A DNA stretch of 32,496 nucleotides. It comes from Botrimarina colliarenosi. GTDB taxonomy: Bacteria; Planctomycetota; Planctomycetia; Pirellulales; Lacipirellulaceae. Below the pieces are notes generated by a model. That model worked only from the letters and a program-made list of their open reading frames with translations, did not search any database and was not told the origin of the DNA. The DNA is taken from NCBI RefSeq assembly GCF_007859955.1, contig NZ_SJPR01000011.1, forward strand, positions 1 through 32,496. The letters are read 5' to 3'. Shown here piece by piece: positions 7,976-14,686 of the stretch (position 1 is the first letter of the stretch; each line of letters opens with the position of its first letter). A program made the translations under genes and the position numbers.

Positions 7976-8433
7976 AGGGTGCAAGTCCGAGTAGAGCTAC
8001 GAGTAGTAATCGACCAAGGAAGCCTCCCAAATCCGCTAGGGAGAGTCGAATCGCCAGCGCAGCGTCGAGGATGAGACTGGTTGAGATGAGCTGATACGCC
8101 TGCGCACCGGTACGGTGGACCGGTTTGCACGCCTTGTATCAGGCTACTCGGAAGGACCGGTTATTCAATGCATCAGGGAGGGCATTGCGGCCATTGACCA
8201 TCTGTTTGCAACCGGTGGACCAGCCAGGGCCTGTGAGATCCGCCCCCTCTCGCAGCGGGAGAGGACTCGTTTGACAAAGCGAAAGTGCGGTTTACCGCAT
8301 GCTTCGCTGGCGTGAGGATGCTCCGCAGAATGGCTTTCCGAAGAGATGCCGCCACCGGCATTGGCAGTGGAAAGTGAGGCAAGTTGCGGAGAGACGCCGT
8401 TTTGCAATCGGTTGCAAGGACGTTGCTGGCGCC
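7976..8433. other. 458-bp gene-free region upstream of the beta-repeat gene
   Basis: No reading frame here resembles a protein. Short frames on both strands contradict each other. The region holds the 5' leader of the 7975 gene and the 3' side of fliM. Visible structures are the imperfect inverted repeat at 8091-8142, a CCTCTC/GAGAGG hairpin (8246-8251 with 8259-8264), TGCGGT-TT-ACCGCA (8286-8299) and TTGCAA-TCGG-TTGCAA (8402-8417). The last could help end fliM, but has no T run. CGGTGGACC occurs twice (8113-8121 and 8213-8221). No convincing promoter was found. Confidence 0.55.
8091..8142. repeat. Imperfect inverted repeat, possible operator or leader hairpin
   Basis: CTGATAC (8091-8097) pairs with GTATCAG (8136-8142), and ACCGGT (8106-8111) pairs with ACCGGT (8119-8124). 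The stretches in between are mostly complementary with small bulges. It lies 116 bases upstream of the beta-repeat gene start, so it could be an operator or an RNA leader structure. Confidence 0.45.
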
Positions 8434-9543
8434 TCAGCCGGCGTGCTTGCCGACCGCGATGTGCCGTTCTTCGATCAGGTCGGTAACCTGCACCGCCTTG
8501 CGGCCTTTGAAAGACCCCGGCGACGCGTGGAACTTCTGGCGCCCCTCGACCGAGACGACGAGCGGCGAGTGGACGTCCTTCTCGGTCGTAATGATGTCGC
8601 CGACACGGAGGCCGATAAGGTCGTTCGTCGAGATCTGCGACGTCGCGAGATCGACCGCCAGTTCGACCACCGACTTGCTGAGCCGATCGCCGATCATCTG
8701 CAACGATTCAGGCGTCGAAGGCTTCTTGCTGTAGGTGACCCAGCTGTTGGCGCTGAGCTTGCCGCCGATCCGTTCGATGGAATTGAATGGGATGCACAGG
8801 TTCATCATTCCGCGGACTTCGCCGAGCGTCAGCTCGAAGCTGATGAGCACGACGACTTCGTTCGGCGGGACGATCTGCACCAGTTGAGGGTTGCTCTCGA
8901 CATGGTCAACGACTGGCTTGAGCTCGATCACATTGAGCCAAGCCGCCTCCATCTCGGCGAGAAAGAGCGACGTGATCCGGCCGGCGAGTCGGAGCTCGAT
9001 CTCGGTGAGCGGGCGTCGGGACGGGTTCGACGTGTCGGCTGTTCCACCGAGCAGCCGGTCGAGGATCGGGAAGAGCAGCGACGGATTGATGTCGAGGATC
9101 AGCTGCCCTTCGAGCGGAGGGGCGTTGATCAGGTTGAAGCAGGTCGGGTTCTCGAGGCTAAAGACGAACTCGCTGTAAGTGAGTTGATCGACGCTAGTGA
9201 GTTTCACCTCGACGATCGTCCGCAGCAGCGCAGAGAGGGCCGCGCCGTAGTTGCGGCTGAAGCCCTCGTGCATCGTCTGCAGGGCCCGCATCTGCTCCTT
9301 GCCGACACGCTCGGGGCGTTTGAAGTCGTAGGTCGTGACCTTCTCGTTCGGGGGCGGTAGCGGGTCGATGCTCGGGACGACGCCCGGTCCGCCGAACGCC
9401 ACGGGTCGGGACGACGGCGCTGGTTGGGCGGCGGGCGCCTGACGTGGGGCCGCCGCCTTCGCTTTTTTCGGAGCGTCGGCGCCCCCCCCGGCCTTGCCGA
9501 GCAGGCTTTCGATCTCGTCTTGGCTGAGGACTTCGTCGGACAC
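8434..9543 (-). CDS. fliM: Flagellar motor switch protein FliM
   Basis: A 369-residue cytoplasmic protein of the flagellar C-ring. It binds phospho-CheY and, with FliG and FliN, sets rotation direction. The GTG at 9543 gives the conserved N-terminal CheY-binding peptide LSQDEIESLL at residues 6-15. A Pro/Ala-rich linker follows (about 20-65), then the middle domain (TTYDFKRPERVGKEQMRAL, then NYGAALSALLRTIVEVKL and LLFPILDRLLGG). The C-terminal SpoA domain is about 280-355 (LAVDLATSQISTNDLIGLRVGDII). Length is slightly above the usual 330-350 because of the linker. No Shine-Dalgarno is visible. No other flagellar gene is in the window: proA lies upstream and the adhesin gene downstream, so this is a detached fliM. 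Confidence 0.95.
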   Translation of the reverse strand: MSDEVLSQDEIESLLGKAGGGADAPKKAKAAAPRQAPAAQPAPSSRPVAFGGPGVVPSIDPLPPPNEKVTTYDFKRPERVGKEQMRALQTMHEGFSRNYGAALSALLRTIVEVKLTSVDQLTYSEFVFSLENPTCFNLINAPPLEGQLILDINPSLLFPILDRLLGGTADTSNPSRRPLTEIELRLAGRITSLFLAEMEAAWLNVIELKPVVDHVESNPQLVQIVPPNEVVVLISFELTLGEVRGMMNLCIPFNSIERIGGKLSANSWVTYSKKPSTPESLQMIGDRLSKSVVELAVDLATSQISTNDLIGLRVGDIITTEKDVHSPLVVSVEGRQKFHASPGSFKGRKAVQVTDLIEERHIAVGKHAG

Positions 9544-9693
9544 GGTCGCGGGGCGACAGAGGATGGGTGCGAGAGGCCGAATGCTAGTTTATTGCGGGGA
9601 ATGACACACGATCACTTGATGGCGCGACCCCCGCCGGCGCCAGCGGCAGCACAGTGCTAGCGGTCCCGTCCCTTGCTCTCTAGCTGGCAGCCA

Positions 9694-10968
9694 CTACCCC
9701 CTCACCTGCCCGGTGCCGGTCACGACGTACTTGTACGTGGTCAGCTCATCGACTCCGCAAGGGCCGCGGGCGTGGAACTTGTCGGTGCTGATCCCAATCT
9801 CGGCGCCCAGGCCGAGCTCGCCGCCGTCGTTGAAACGCGTGCTAGCGTTGATGACCACCGCGGCGCTGTCGACGCGGGCCGTGAACAAGCGGGCCGACTC
9901 AAGGTCGGCCGTCACGATGGCGTCGGTGTGGTGCGAGCCGTAGTGATTGATATGCCCGATCGCCTCTTCGAGCGAATCGACGATGACCGCCGAGATAATC
10001 GGCCCCAGGTACTCGGCGCCGAAGTCCTCGTCAGTGGCCGGTTTGGCGGCGGGCACGAGCCGGCGGAAACGCTCGTCGCCACGGACCTCGACGCCGGCGT
10101 CGAGCAACGCCTTGCCGACCCGAGGCGCCAGCCGCTCGGCGGCGGCGGCGTGGATCAGCAACGATTCGGCCGCATTGCAGACGCCGTAGCGGTGCGTCTT
10201 GCTGTTGACGGTGATCGCTTCGGCCAGTTCGGCGTTGGCCGACGCGTCGAGGTAGACGTGGCAGTTGCCGTCAAAATGCTTGATGACGGGCATCGTCGCT
10301 TCGGCGGCGACGCGACGGATCAGCCCCTCGCCGCCGCGGGGGATCGCCACGTCGATGCAGTCGTTCATGGTCAAGAAATGACCAACGGCTGCCCGGTCGG
10401 TCGTGCTCACGAGTTGCACCGCGTCTGCGGGTAGGCCGGTCTCGGTGGCCGCCTGGGCGAGCAGTTCGACGATCGCCTGCGACGAGTGGATCGCCTCCTT
10501 CCCGCCGCGGAGGATGACGGCGTTGCCCGCTTTGACACAGATCGCGGCGGCGTCGGCCGTGACATTCGGGCGGGACTCGTAGATGAAGAAGACAACGCCG
10601 AGCGGCGCCCGCACCTTATCGACACGCAGCCCATTAGGCCGCACCGTCGAATCGATAACCGCCCCGATCGGGTCGCGGAGCATCGCGACCTCTTCGAGCG
10701 CCGCCGCGATCGACTCGATCCGCTCGGGGGTGAGCTTCAGACGATCGACGGCGGCGTCGGTGAGGCCGTAGCCGGGGGCGGCGGCGAGGTCGACCTGGTT
10801 GGCCTTCTCGAGCTTGGCGCCGTTTTCACGCAGGAGCGCCGCGGTGCGCCGCAGCCACGCGATCTTCACGTCGCCCCTCACCGTGGCCAGGGCGGCCGAA
10901 GCCTGCTTGGCTCGTTCGGCGACGTCGCGACAGTAGGCGGCGAGGTCTTGGTCGGGGGGCGTCGTCAC
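9694..10968 (-). CDS. proA: Gamma-glutamyl phosphate reductase
   Basis: A 424-residue cytoplasmic enzyme that reduces gamma-glutamyl phosphate to glutamate semialdehyde with NADPH, the second step of proline synthesis. Family signatures are clear: APLGVVFFIYESRPNVTADA, NAVILRGGKEA, IPRGGEGLI, the catalytic-Cys segment THRYGVCNAAESLL, and EIGISTDKFHARGPCGVDEL near the end. The frame is open to 11115, but the GTG at 10968 is the true start. It has an AGGA at proper spacing and a promoter at 11011-11039 inside the longer frame, and it gives the normal family length. No proB is visible nearby. A 195-bp spacer with a long palindrome separates it from folP, so it is probably transcribed on its own. 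Confidence 0.96.
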   Translation of the reverse strand: MTTPPDQDLAAYCRDVAERAKQASAALATVRGDVKIAWLRRTAALLRENGAKLEKANQVDLAAAPGYGLTDAAVDRLKLTPERIESIAAALEEVAMLRDPIGAVIDSTVRPNGLRVDKVRAPLGVVFFIYESRPNVTADAAAICVKAGNAVILRGGKEAIHSSQAIVELLAQAATETGLPADAVQLVSTTDRAAVGHFLTMNDCIDVAIPRGGEGLIRRVAAEATMPVIKHFDGNCHVYLDASANAELAEAITVNSKTHRYGVCNAAESLLIHAAAAERLAPRVGKALLDAGVEVRGDERFRRLVPAAKPATDEDFGAEYLGPIISAVIVDSLEEAIGHINHYGSHHTDAIVTADLESARLFTARVDSAAVVINASTRFNDGGELGLGAEIGISTDKFHARGPCGVDELTTYKYVVTGTGQVRG

Positions 10969-11010
10969 AGCGTTCCTAAGCGTTTGCGGTTCGGTAGGTC
11001 GAATCCTTGC

Positions 11011-11039
11011 ATTATCGCCGCAGTCAGGGACAAATCCAA
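11011..11039 (-). promoter_or_regulatory. Promoter of proA
   Basis: In the minus direction TTGGAT (11039-11034) and GATAAT (11016-11011) are exactly 17 bases apart, a good sigma-70 type match. Transcription would start near 11004, about 36 bases before the GTG at 10968, with AGGA just upstream of that codon. This fixes the proA start. Confidence 0.6.
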
Positions 11040-11064
11040 CCGTCGAGCCAATGAGCAACGCGAA

Positions 11065-11147
11065 CCAGCGAGCCGGGAAGCGTCGGCTCCCGGAGTTGCA
11101 GTGGGCGCCCGGCACCCTCCGGGAGCTGACGCTTCCCGGCTCGCTGG
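11065..11147. repeat. Long palindrome (REP-like) between folP and proA
   Basis: Arms at 11065-11094 and 11118-11147 are complementary over 30 positions with one G-T wobble, around a 23-base loop (11095-11117). The arms contain AGCCGGGAAGCGT and its complement. It lies 16 bases after the folP stop and just upstream of the proA promoter, so it probably ends or protects the toxin-antitoxin-folP transcript. There is no T run, which speaks for a dispersed repeat rather than a classic terminator. The arm sequence differs from the palindrome at 2246-2323 but has the same size and design. Confidence 0.7.
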
Positions 11148-11163
11148 ATGACCGTCTGGCTCG

Positions 11164-11967
11164 CTAGCGGACAGCCGTGAAGGCTTTGAGCGCGTCGATC
11201 GTTTGGCGGACGTCGTGGACGCGGATCACCTGCACCCCCTCGGCGGCGAGGTGCATGGCGACACCGAGCGTCGCCGCGGTGCGGTCGGCGGCGGGGTCTC
11301 CAAGAATCTCGCCGAGGAACCGCTTGCGGGAGTGCCCCACCAGGAGGGGACAGCCCAGGTCGTGAAACTCGCCGATGCGGCGCAGCAGCGTCACGTTGTG
11401 TTCAAAAGTCTTGCCGAAGCCGATCCCCGGGTCGAGCAGCAGCCGTTCGCGATCGACACCGGCAACTTCCAGAGCGTCGCGCCGCGAAGCGAGGTAAGTC
11501 TTCACCTCGGCGACGACGTCGTCGTAGTGCGGGTCCTCCTGCATCGTCCGCGGCACGCCCCGCATGTGCATCACGGCGACGCGGCAATCGCTATGGGCGA
11601 CTACGGCGAGCATTTCCGGGTCGCCTTCGAGTCCCGTCACGTCGTTGACGAGTGACGCCCCCGCAGCGAGGGCCGCACGGGCGACGACCGCTTTGCTCGT
11701 GTCGATCGAGAGGGTGACCTCGGTTTGCGCCGCGAGTTGTTCAATAACCGGCACGACACGGCGGAGCTCTTCGTCGGCCGACACCCCCTCGGCGCCAGGC
11801 CGGGTGCTCTCGCCGCCGATGTCGAGGATCGACGCCCCGTCGGCGACGAGTCGGAGGCCGTGTGCGACGGCGCGGGCGGCTGCGAGGAATTGGCCCCCAT
11901 CGGAGAACGAATCGGGCGTCACGTTGACGACGCCCATGACGGCGGGAAGTGCATTACGCACGCTCAT
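11164..11967 (-). CDS. folP: Dihydropteroate synthase
   Basis: A 267-residue cytoplasmic TIM-barrel enzyme that joins p-aminobenzoate to the dihydropterin pyrophosphate in folate synthesis. All family motifs are present in order: MGVVNVTPDSFSDGG (11-25), DIGGESTRPGAEG (about 49-61), SIDTSK, NDVTG, MHMRGVPRTMQ, LLDPGIGFGKT and GHSRKRFLGE. Length is normal. The ATG at 11967 overlaps the stop of the upstream toxin gene as ATGA, so translation is probably coupled to it. This makes folP the third cistron of an antitoxin-toxin-folP unit. The downstream palindrome at 11065-11147 closes the unit. Confidence 0.97.
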   Translation of the reverse strand: MSVRNALPAVMGVVNVTPDSFSDGGQFLAAARAVAHGLRLVADGASILDIGGESTRPGAEGVSADEELRRVVPVIEQLAAQTEVTLSIDTSKAVVARAALAAGASLVNDVTGLEGDPEMLAVVAHSDCRVAVMHMRGVPRTMQEDPHYDDVVAEVKTYLASRRDALEVAGVDRERLLLDPGIGFGKTFEHNVTLLRRIGEFHDLGCPLLVGHSRKRFLGEILGDPAADRTAATLGVAMHLAAEGVQVIRVHDVRQTIDALKAFTAVR

Positions 11968-12290
11968 TGGTCGGTCTCTCTCAGGTCACCGACACGATCC
12001 TGACCTGGGCCACGGATGTGGGTGATAAAGAGACGGCCACCGCGAATAATATAGAGGGCACGGTAGGTGCGGCCGCTCCGAGTCTTGAAGAAGGCGTTGC
12101 GAATGGTGTCGAGATGATCGGCGTTTTCGGGGGCCAAGGCGTTCGCTTCGGCCGAGTTGGGCAAAGCCGAGAGCATCGCCTCGAAGGCGTCGATCCAACG
12201 AGCGGCACCGGTCGGTGATCGTTTCAACAGATAGCGGACGATCGAGTCGAAGTCTCGCTCGGCTCGGGCCGATAGCTCCACCTCGAACAT
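11964..12290 (-). CDS. RelE/ParE-superfamily toxin
   Basis: A 108-residue small basic protein with the fold pattern of RelE/ParE toxins: VELSARAERDFDSIVRYL (strand plus first helix), WIDAFEAMLSALPN (second helix), then IRNAFFKTRSGRTYRALYII and GGRLFITHIRGPGQ (C-terminal strands with the usual conserved Arg and aromatic residues). Such toxins act on gyrase (ParE) or cut ribosome-bound mRNA (RelE); sequence alone does not settle which. The ATG at 12290 shares its A with the antitoxin stop (TGATG); a GTG at 12293 is an alternative start one codon earlier. Its own stop overlaps the folP start. Gene order antitoxin then toxin is the classic arrangement. Confidence 0.85.
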   Translation of the reverse strand: MFEVELSARAERDFDSIVRYLLKRSPTGAARWIDAFEAMLSALPNSAEANALAPENADHLDTIRNAFFKTRSGRTYRALYIIRGGRLFITHIRGPGQDRVGDLRETDQ

Positions 12291-12526
12291 CACAGCGCGT
12301 CCAGGCCATACCGGGATCGCGTCTCTGCAACCACTTGGGTGGCGGGTCGCGTCCGGCCGGCGTCGACGTCTGCGACTCCCTCGCGGATCGCTTCGTTAAT
12401 CGCGTCGTGATGCGACGCGGCGTCCCACTCGAAGAGCAGGTCGTCGAGCGACAGGTCGCCATCTTCGGCGAGCTTATTGCGCCCAAACGCGTAGAAGGCG
12501 TCGAGGTCGGTCAACGGTGCGGACAC
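12290..12526 (-). CDS. Antitoxin of the RelE/ParE-type module
   Basis: A 78-residue acidic protein, the likely partner that neutralises the downstream toxin and represses the shared promoter. The GTG at 12526 is chosen because an AAGGAG lies six bases upstream; the TTG at 12559 would fall in the promoter-proximal leader. The C-terminal half INEAIREGVADVDAGRTRPATQ matches the tail common to antitoxins of this kind, with the helix followed by the AGRTRPA turn. The N-terminal part (LTDLDAFYAFGRNKLAEDGD) is acidic and lacks a recognisable ribbon-helix-helix, so the antitoxin subfamily is uncertain. It is the first cistron of the unit with folP. Confidence 0.78.
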   Translation of the reverse strand: MSAPLTDLDAFYAFGRNKLAEDGDLSLDDLLFEWDAASHHDAINEAIREGVADVDAGRTRPATQVVAETRSRYGLDAL

Positions 12527-12591
12527 GTGGAACTCCTTACAGCCGGGGCTATCTCGCAAAGATTATAACCCCGCGCCGTCGGACTTCCACG
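12526..12591. promoter_or_regulatory. Inverted repeat around the toxin-antitoxin promoter, candidate operator
   Basis: CGTGGAACTCC (12526-12536) and GGACTTCCACG (12581-12591) are inverted copies matching at 10 of 11 positions, 44 bases apart. One half overlaps the -35 region and the other covers the Shine-Dalgarno and reaches the first base of the start codon. An antitoxin or toxin-antitoxin complex binding both would shut the promoter, the usual autoregulation in such modules. The role is inferred. Confidence 0.45.
12562..12590 (-). promoter_or_regulatory. Promoter of the antitoxin-toxin-folP unit
   Basis: A perfect TATAAT lies at 12567-12562 (minus strand). The best -35 at 17-base spacing is GTGGAA (12590-12585), a weak match. 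The start of transcription would fall near 12555, giving a leader of about 30 bases with AAGGAG before the GTG at 12526. Confidence 0.55.
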
Positions 12592-12597
12592 AAGGCC

Positions 12598-13167
12598 TCA
12601 CCAGGGCTCTTCCATCACCCCAACAATCTGCTCCGCCAAGCGGGCGATCGCCAACTGCTGCTGCGAGGCGACCGTCTGGCCCGATTCAGGGATCAGCGGG
12701 GTCGATTGGCCGACGCCAATCGCGCTGGTCGGCAGCGCCGTGCCGGTAAAGCCCTCGGGGAGGGGGAGCACCTGCACCGGGCCCAAGGGCAGGCGACGGC
12801 GGTTGAGCCACGTCACCTCGGCCCGCAGCTCGCCCGTAAAGACACGCGGGTTGTCGAACTGGTCCTCCGCCTGCACGCTCCGTCGGTCGCTGCGGAGCCG
12901 GACCTCCAGCACGCTGTCGGCGTTCGGAGAGTTGATGACCTTGTAGGGGGTCTTGAGCTCGATCTCTTTGACGAGCGCTTCGGTGAGCCGTTCGCCCAGG
13001 TCGCGGCGGAAGCTGTCCGACTCGACCATCGGCACGAAAATCGTTGCGACGTCCGGGGCGTAGAGCGATCGTGAGCCAGAGCGGTAGCCGGCGCAGCCCG
13101 CCGTCAGGCAGAGGGCGAGCAAGACAAGGCGGCGATGCGGGTGGCGGAGCAAGTTGAATCGCAGCAC
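12598..13167 (-). CDS. lptE: LptE-like outer-membrane lipoprotein
   Basis: A 189-residue lipoprotein resembling LptE, the partner of LptD that delivers lipopolysaccharide to the outer membrane. A basic n-region and hydrophobic core (RRLVLLALCLTAGC) end in a lipobox with Cys at about 25. GYRSGS follows at once, then VATIFVPMVESDSFRRDLGERLTEALVKEIELKTPYKVI, the usual LptE start of fold, and a C-terminal helix (QQQLAIARLAEQIVGVMEEPW). The GTG at 13167 gives a normal signal length. A GTG at 13218 would overlap the end of the upstream gene by 20 bases and add 17 residues. Neither has a Shine-Dalgarno. Directly downstream of a BamD-like gene, so the pair is likely one operon for outer-membrane building. 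Confidence 0.75.
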   Translation of the reverse strand: MLRFNLLRHPHRRLVLLALCLTAGCAGYRSGSRSLYAPDVATIFVPMVESDSFRRDLGERLTEALVKEIELKTPYKVINSPNADSVLEVRLRSDRRSVQAEDQFDNPRVFTGELRAEVTWLNRRRLPLGPVQVLPLPEGFTGTALPTSAIGVGQSTPLIPESGQTVASQQQLAIARLAEQIVGVMEEPW

Positions 13168-13198
13168 GGAGTGAGCCGGTCCACCGGGCGGTGACGCG

Positions 13199-14599
13199 TT
13201 AACGAGTGGTTGTTTCACCGCCGGGGGCGGGCCCTTCGGCGATCATGGTCTGCCCCCCGTCGGGCGACAGGGTCGCGGCGGGGATCTCTTGCACCGAGTT
13301 GATCGACTCGTACTGCTTGTTCTCCGGGAACAGATTGACGAGCCACTCCATCGGCACTTCAGGCGAGTCGGGTAACCCCTGAATCTCGGCGAGCTTAGTC
13401 CGCGCCTGCTCGGCGGCGGGGCTGTCGGGGTTCTTCTTCGCGACCCGGTTGAGGTAGTACTTCGCGGCGGCGATGTGCTCGGTCCCTTCGTAGTAGGCCG
13501 CCATCTGGAGGTCGCGTTCCTCAATCGCCCGGGCGATCTGGGCCCGCATCTCGGTGAGCTGGTTGCGCTGCTCGTCGGTGAGCCGGCCGGAGAAGTTGAT
13601 CCGTGTTAGCTCTTCAAGCCGCTTCGCGTCGAGCAGCGGTGAGCTGTCGTACTCGGGGCCGTGGTAGAGCAGCATCTTCGCCTGCAGCCCGAGCAGATGC
13701 GCCTCGAACTGGTGCTCGCTCCGCGGATACTCGTGGCGGAGCAGCGAGTAGTGGTAGTCGGCGTCGGCGAAGCGGTTGCGTCGGCGGTAGACCTCGGCGG
13801 TCGCCATGATCGCGTCGTCGGCGCGGGGGCCGGTCGGGTCGTTCAAGCGGATCGCGTCGTAGAGCCGCACCGCGTGGCCGACCGTGTCGAGCGTCGGCAC
13901 GGTCTGGGCGAACGGCCGGTAGTCGAGCGGCGCGTGCCACGACTCGCCGAAGTAGGTTTGCTCCCAGTACTGGGCGATCTTCCACAGCCGCTCGATGGTC
14001 GCGTCAAGCTTCGGCGTGCTGGGGTGCTTGTCGAGCAGCTGCACATAAGCGTCGGACGCGTCTTTGTACTTGTCGGCAAAGTAGTACGACTCGCCGAGGT
14101 TGAACAACGACTTGGAGGCGAGCTCGGTCCCCGGCCAACGATTGGCCGCGGCCTCGAATTTGACAGCGGCCGGGTCGTACTTGCCTTCCTCAAACAGGGC
14201 GACGCCTTCCTTGAACAGCGTTTCAGCGGTTTGTTGGTCGGGCCCGTAACCGGCGGCCGCGCGGACGCGGGTGACCGCCGTCTTGGGATCGAGCCCCGGC
14301 AGCAGGCCTTTTTCGCGCTCGAGTTTGTTGTCGAGATGGATCGTCTGCTCGTCGACCGACGCCGCGATCGGCACGCCGTTGCCGTCGAAGTAGCCGTCGA
14401 AGCCCGGCACCTCGTAGCCCTTCCCGGGGACGATAATCGCCTGCTTCTTGTGTTTGCGCCACCAATCACGACCACCGACACGATCGCCCTTGTCGGCGGC
14501 GGCTTCGTCCTCGGAGCCGCCGAAGAACGGAATCTCCCACGCAACGACGGGCGTCACGAGTGAAGTGAGAGCGAGTGCTAGCAGCGTCTTTCGTAGCAT
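13199..14599 (-). CDS. BamD-like exported tetratricopeptide-repeat protein
   Basis: A 466-residue exported TPR protein of the BamD/YfiO type, a family that assembles beta-barrel proteins in the outer membrane. The signal peptide is at 1-20 (LRKTLLALALTSLVTPVVA) but there is no lipobox Cys, so it is probably periplasmic or peripherally bound, unlike the E. coli BamD lipoprotein. An extra N-terminal region (about 20-120) precedes TPR-like pairs: AETLFKEGVALFEEGKYDPA, SLFNLGESYYFADKYKDA, AEVYRRRNRFADADYHYSLL and AAYYEGTEHIAAAKYYLNRV. The C-terminus is Pro/Gly/Thr-rich. The start at 14599 has an upstream promoter candidate (14652-14681). LptE follows within 32 bases, supporting an envelope-biogenesis operon. 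At nearly twice the usual 240-280 residues, it may be a phylum-specific variant. Confidence 0.75.
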   Translation of the reverse strand: MLRKTLLALALTSLVTPVVAWEIPFFGGSEDEAAADKGDRVGGRDWWRKHKKQAIIVPGKGYEVPGFDGYFDGNGVPIAASVDEQTIHLDNKLEREKGLLPGLDPKTAVTRVRAAAGYGPDQQTAETLFKEGVALFEEGKYDPAAVKFEAAANRWPGTELASKSLFNLGESYYFADKYKDASDAYVQLLDKHPSTPKLDATIERLWKIAQYWEQTYFGESWHAPLDYRPFAQTVPTLDTVGHAVRLYDAIRLNDPTGPRADDAIMATAEVYRRRNRFADADYHYSLLRHEYPRSEHQFEAHLLGLQAKMLLYHGPEYDSSPLLDAKRLEELTRINFSGRLTDEQRNQLTEMRAQIARAIEERDLQMAAYYEGTEHIAAAKYYLNRVAKKNPDSPAAEQARTKLAEIQGLPDSPEVPMEWLVNLFPENKQYESINSVQEIPAATLSPDGGQTMIAEGPAPGGETTTR

Positions 14600-14651
14600 G
14601 GCGTTCAGTCGGCCGGGGGCGACGGGGGCGCAGCGGCGGCGCGGGTGGCGG

Positions 14652-14681
14652 ACCGTAGGAGCCGACCGCGGGGCGCGTCAA
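14652..14681 (-). promoter_or_regulatory. Promoter candidate for the BamD-like/LptE operon
   Basis: On the minus strand TTGACG (14681-14676) and TACGGT (14657-14652) are 18 bases apart. The leader to the ATG at 14599 would be about 46 bases. The element overlaps the upstream extension of the rnhA frame, which argues that rnhA starts further downstream. Confidence 0.4.
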
Positions 14682-14686
14682 GAGAA

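Noticed and set aside
8115..8315. Short plus-strand frame in the adhesin leader region
   Set aside because: It competes with two minus-strand frames in the same interval, and none has protein character or a ribosome-binding site.
8299..9360. 353-codon plus-strand frame opposite fliM
   Set aside because: It is the antisense shadow of a gene with complete FliM motifs. The peptide is Arg/Asp/Val-rich with no family pattern, as expected from GC-rich antisense frames.
10969..11115. Longer N-terminus of ProA
   Set aside because: The extra 49 codons cover the proA promoter and are absent from the family; GTG at 10968 has a Shine-Dalgarno.
13661..14563. 300-codon plus-strand frame opposite the BamD-like gene
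   Set aside because: The minus-strand frame has a signal peptide and TPR pairs; the plus frame has neither.
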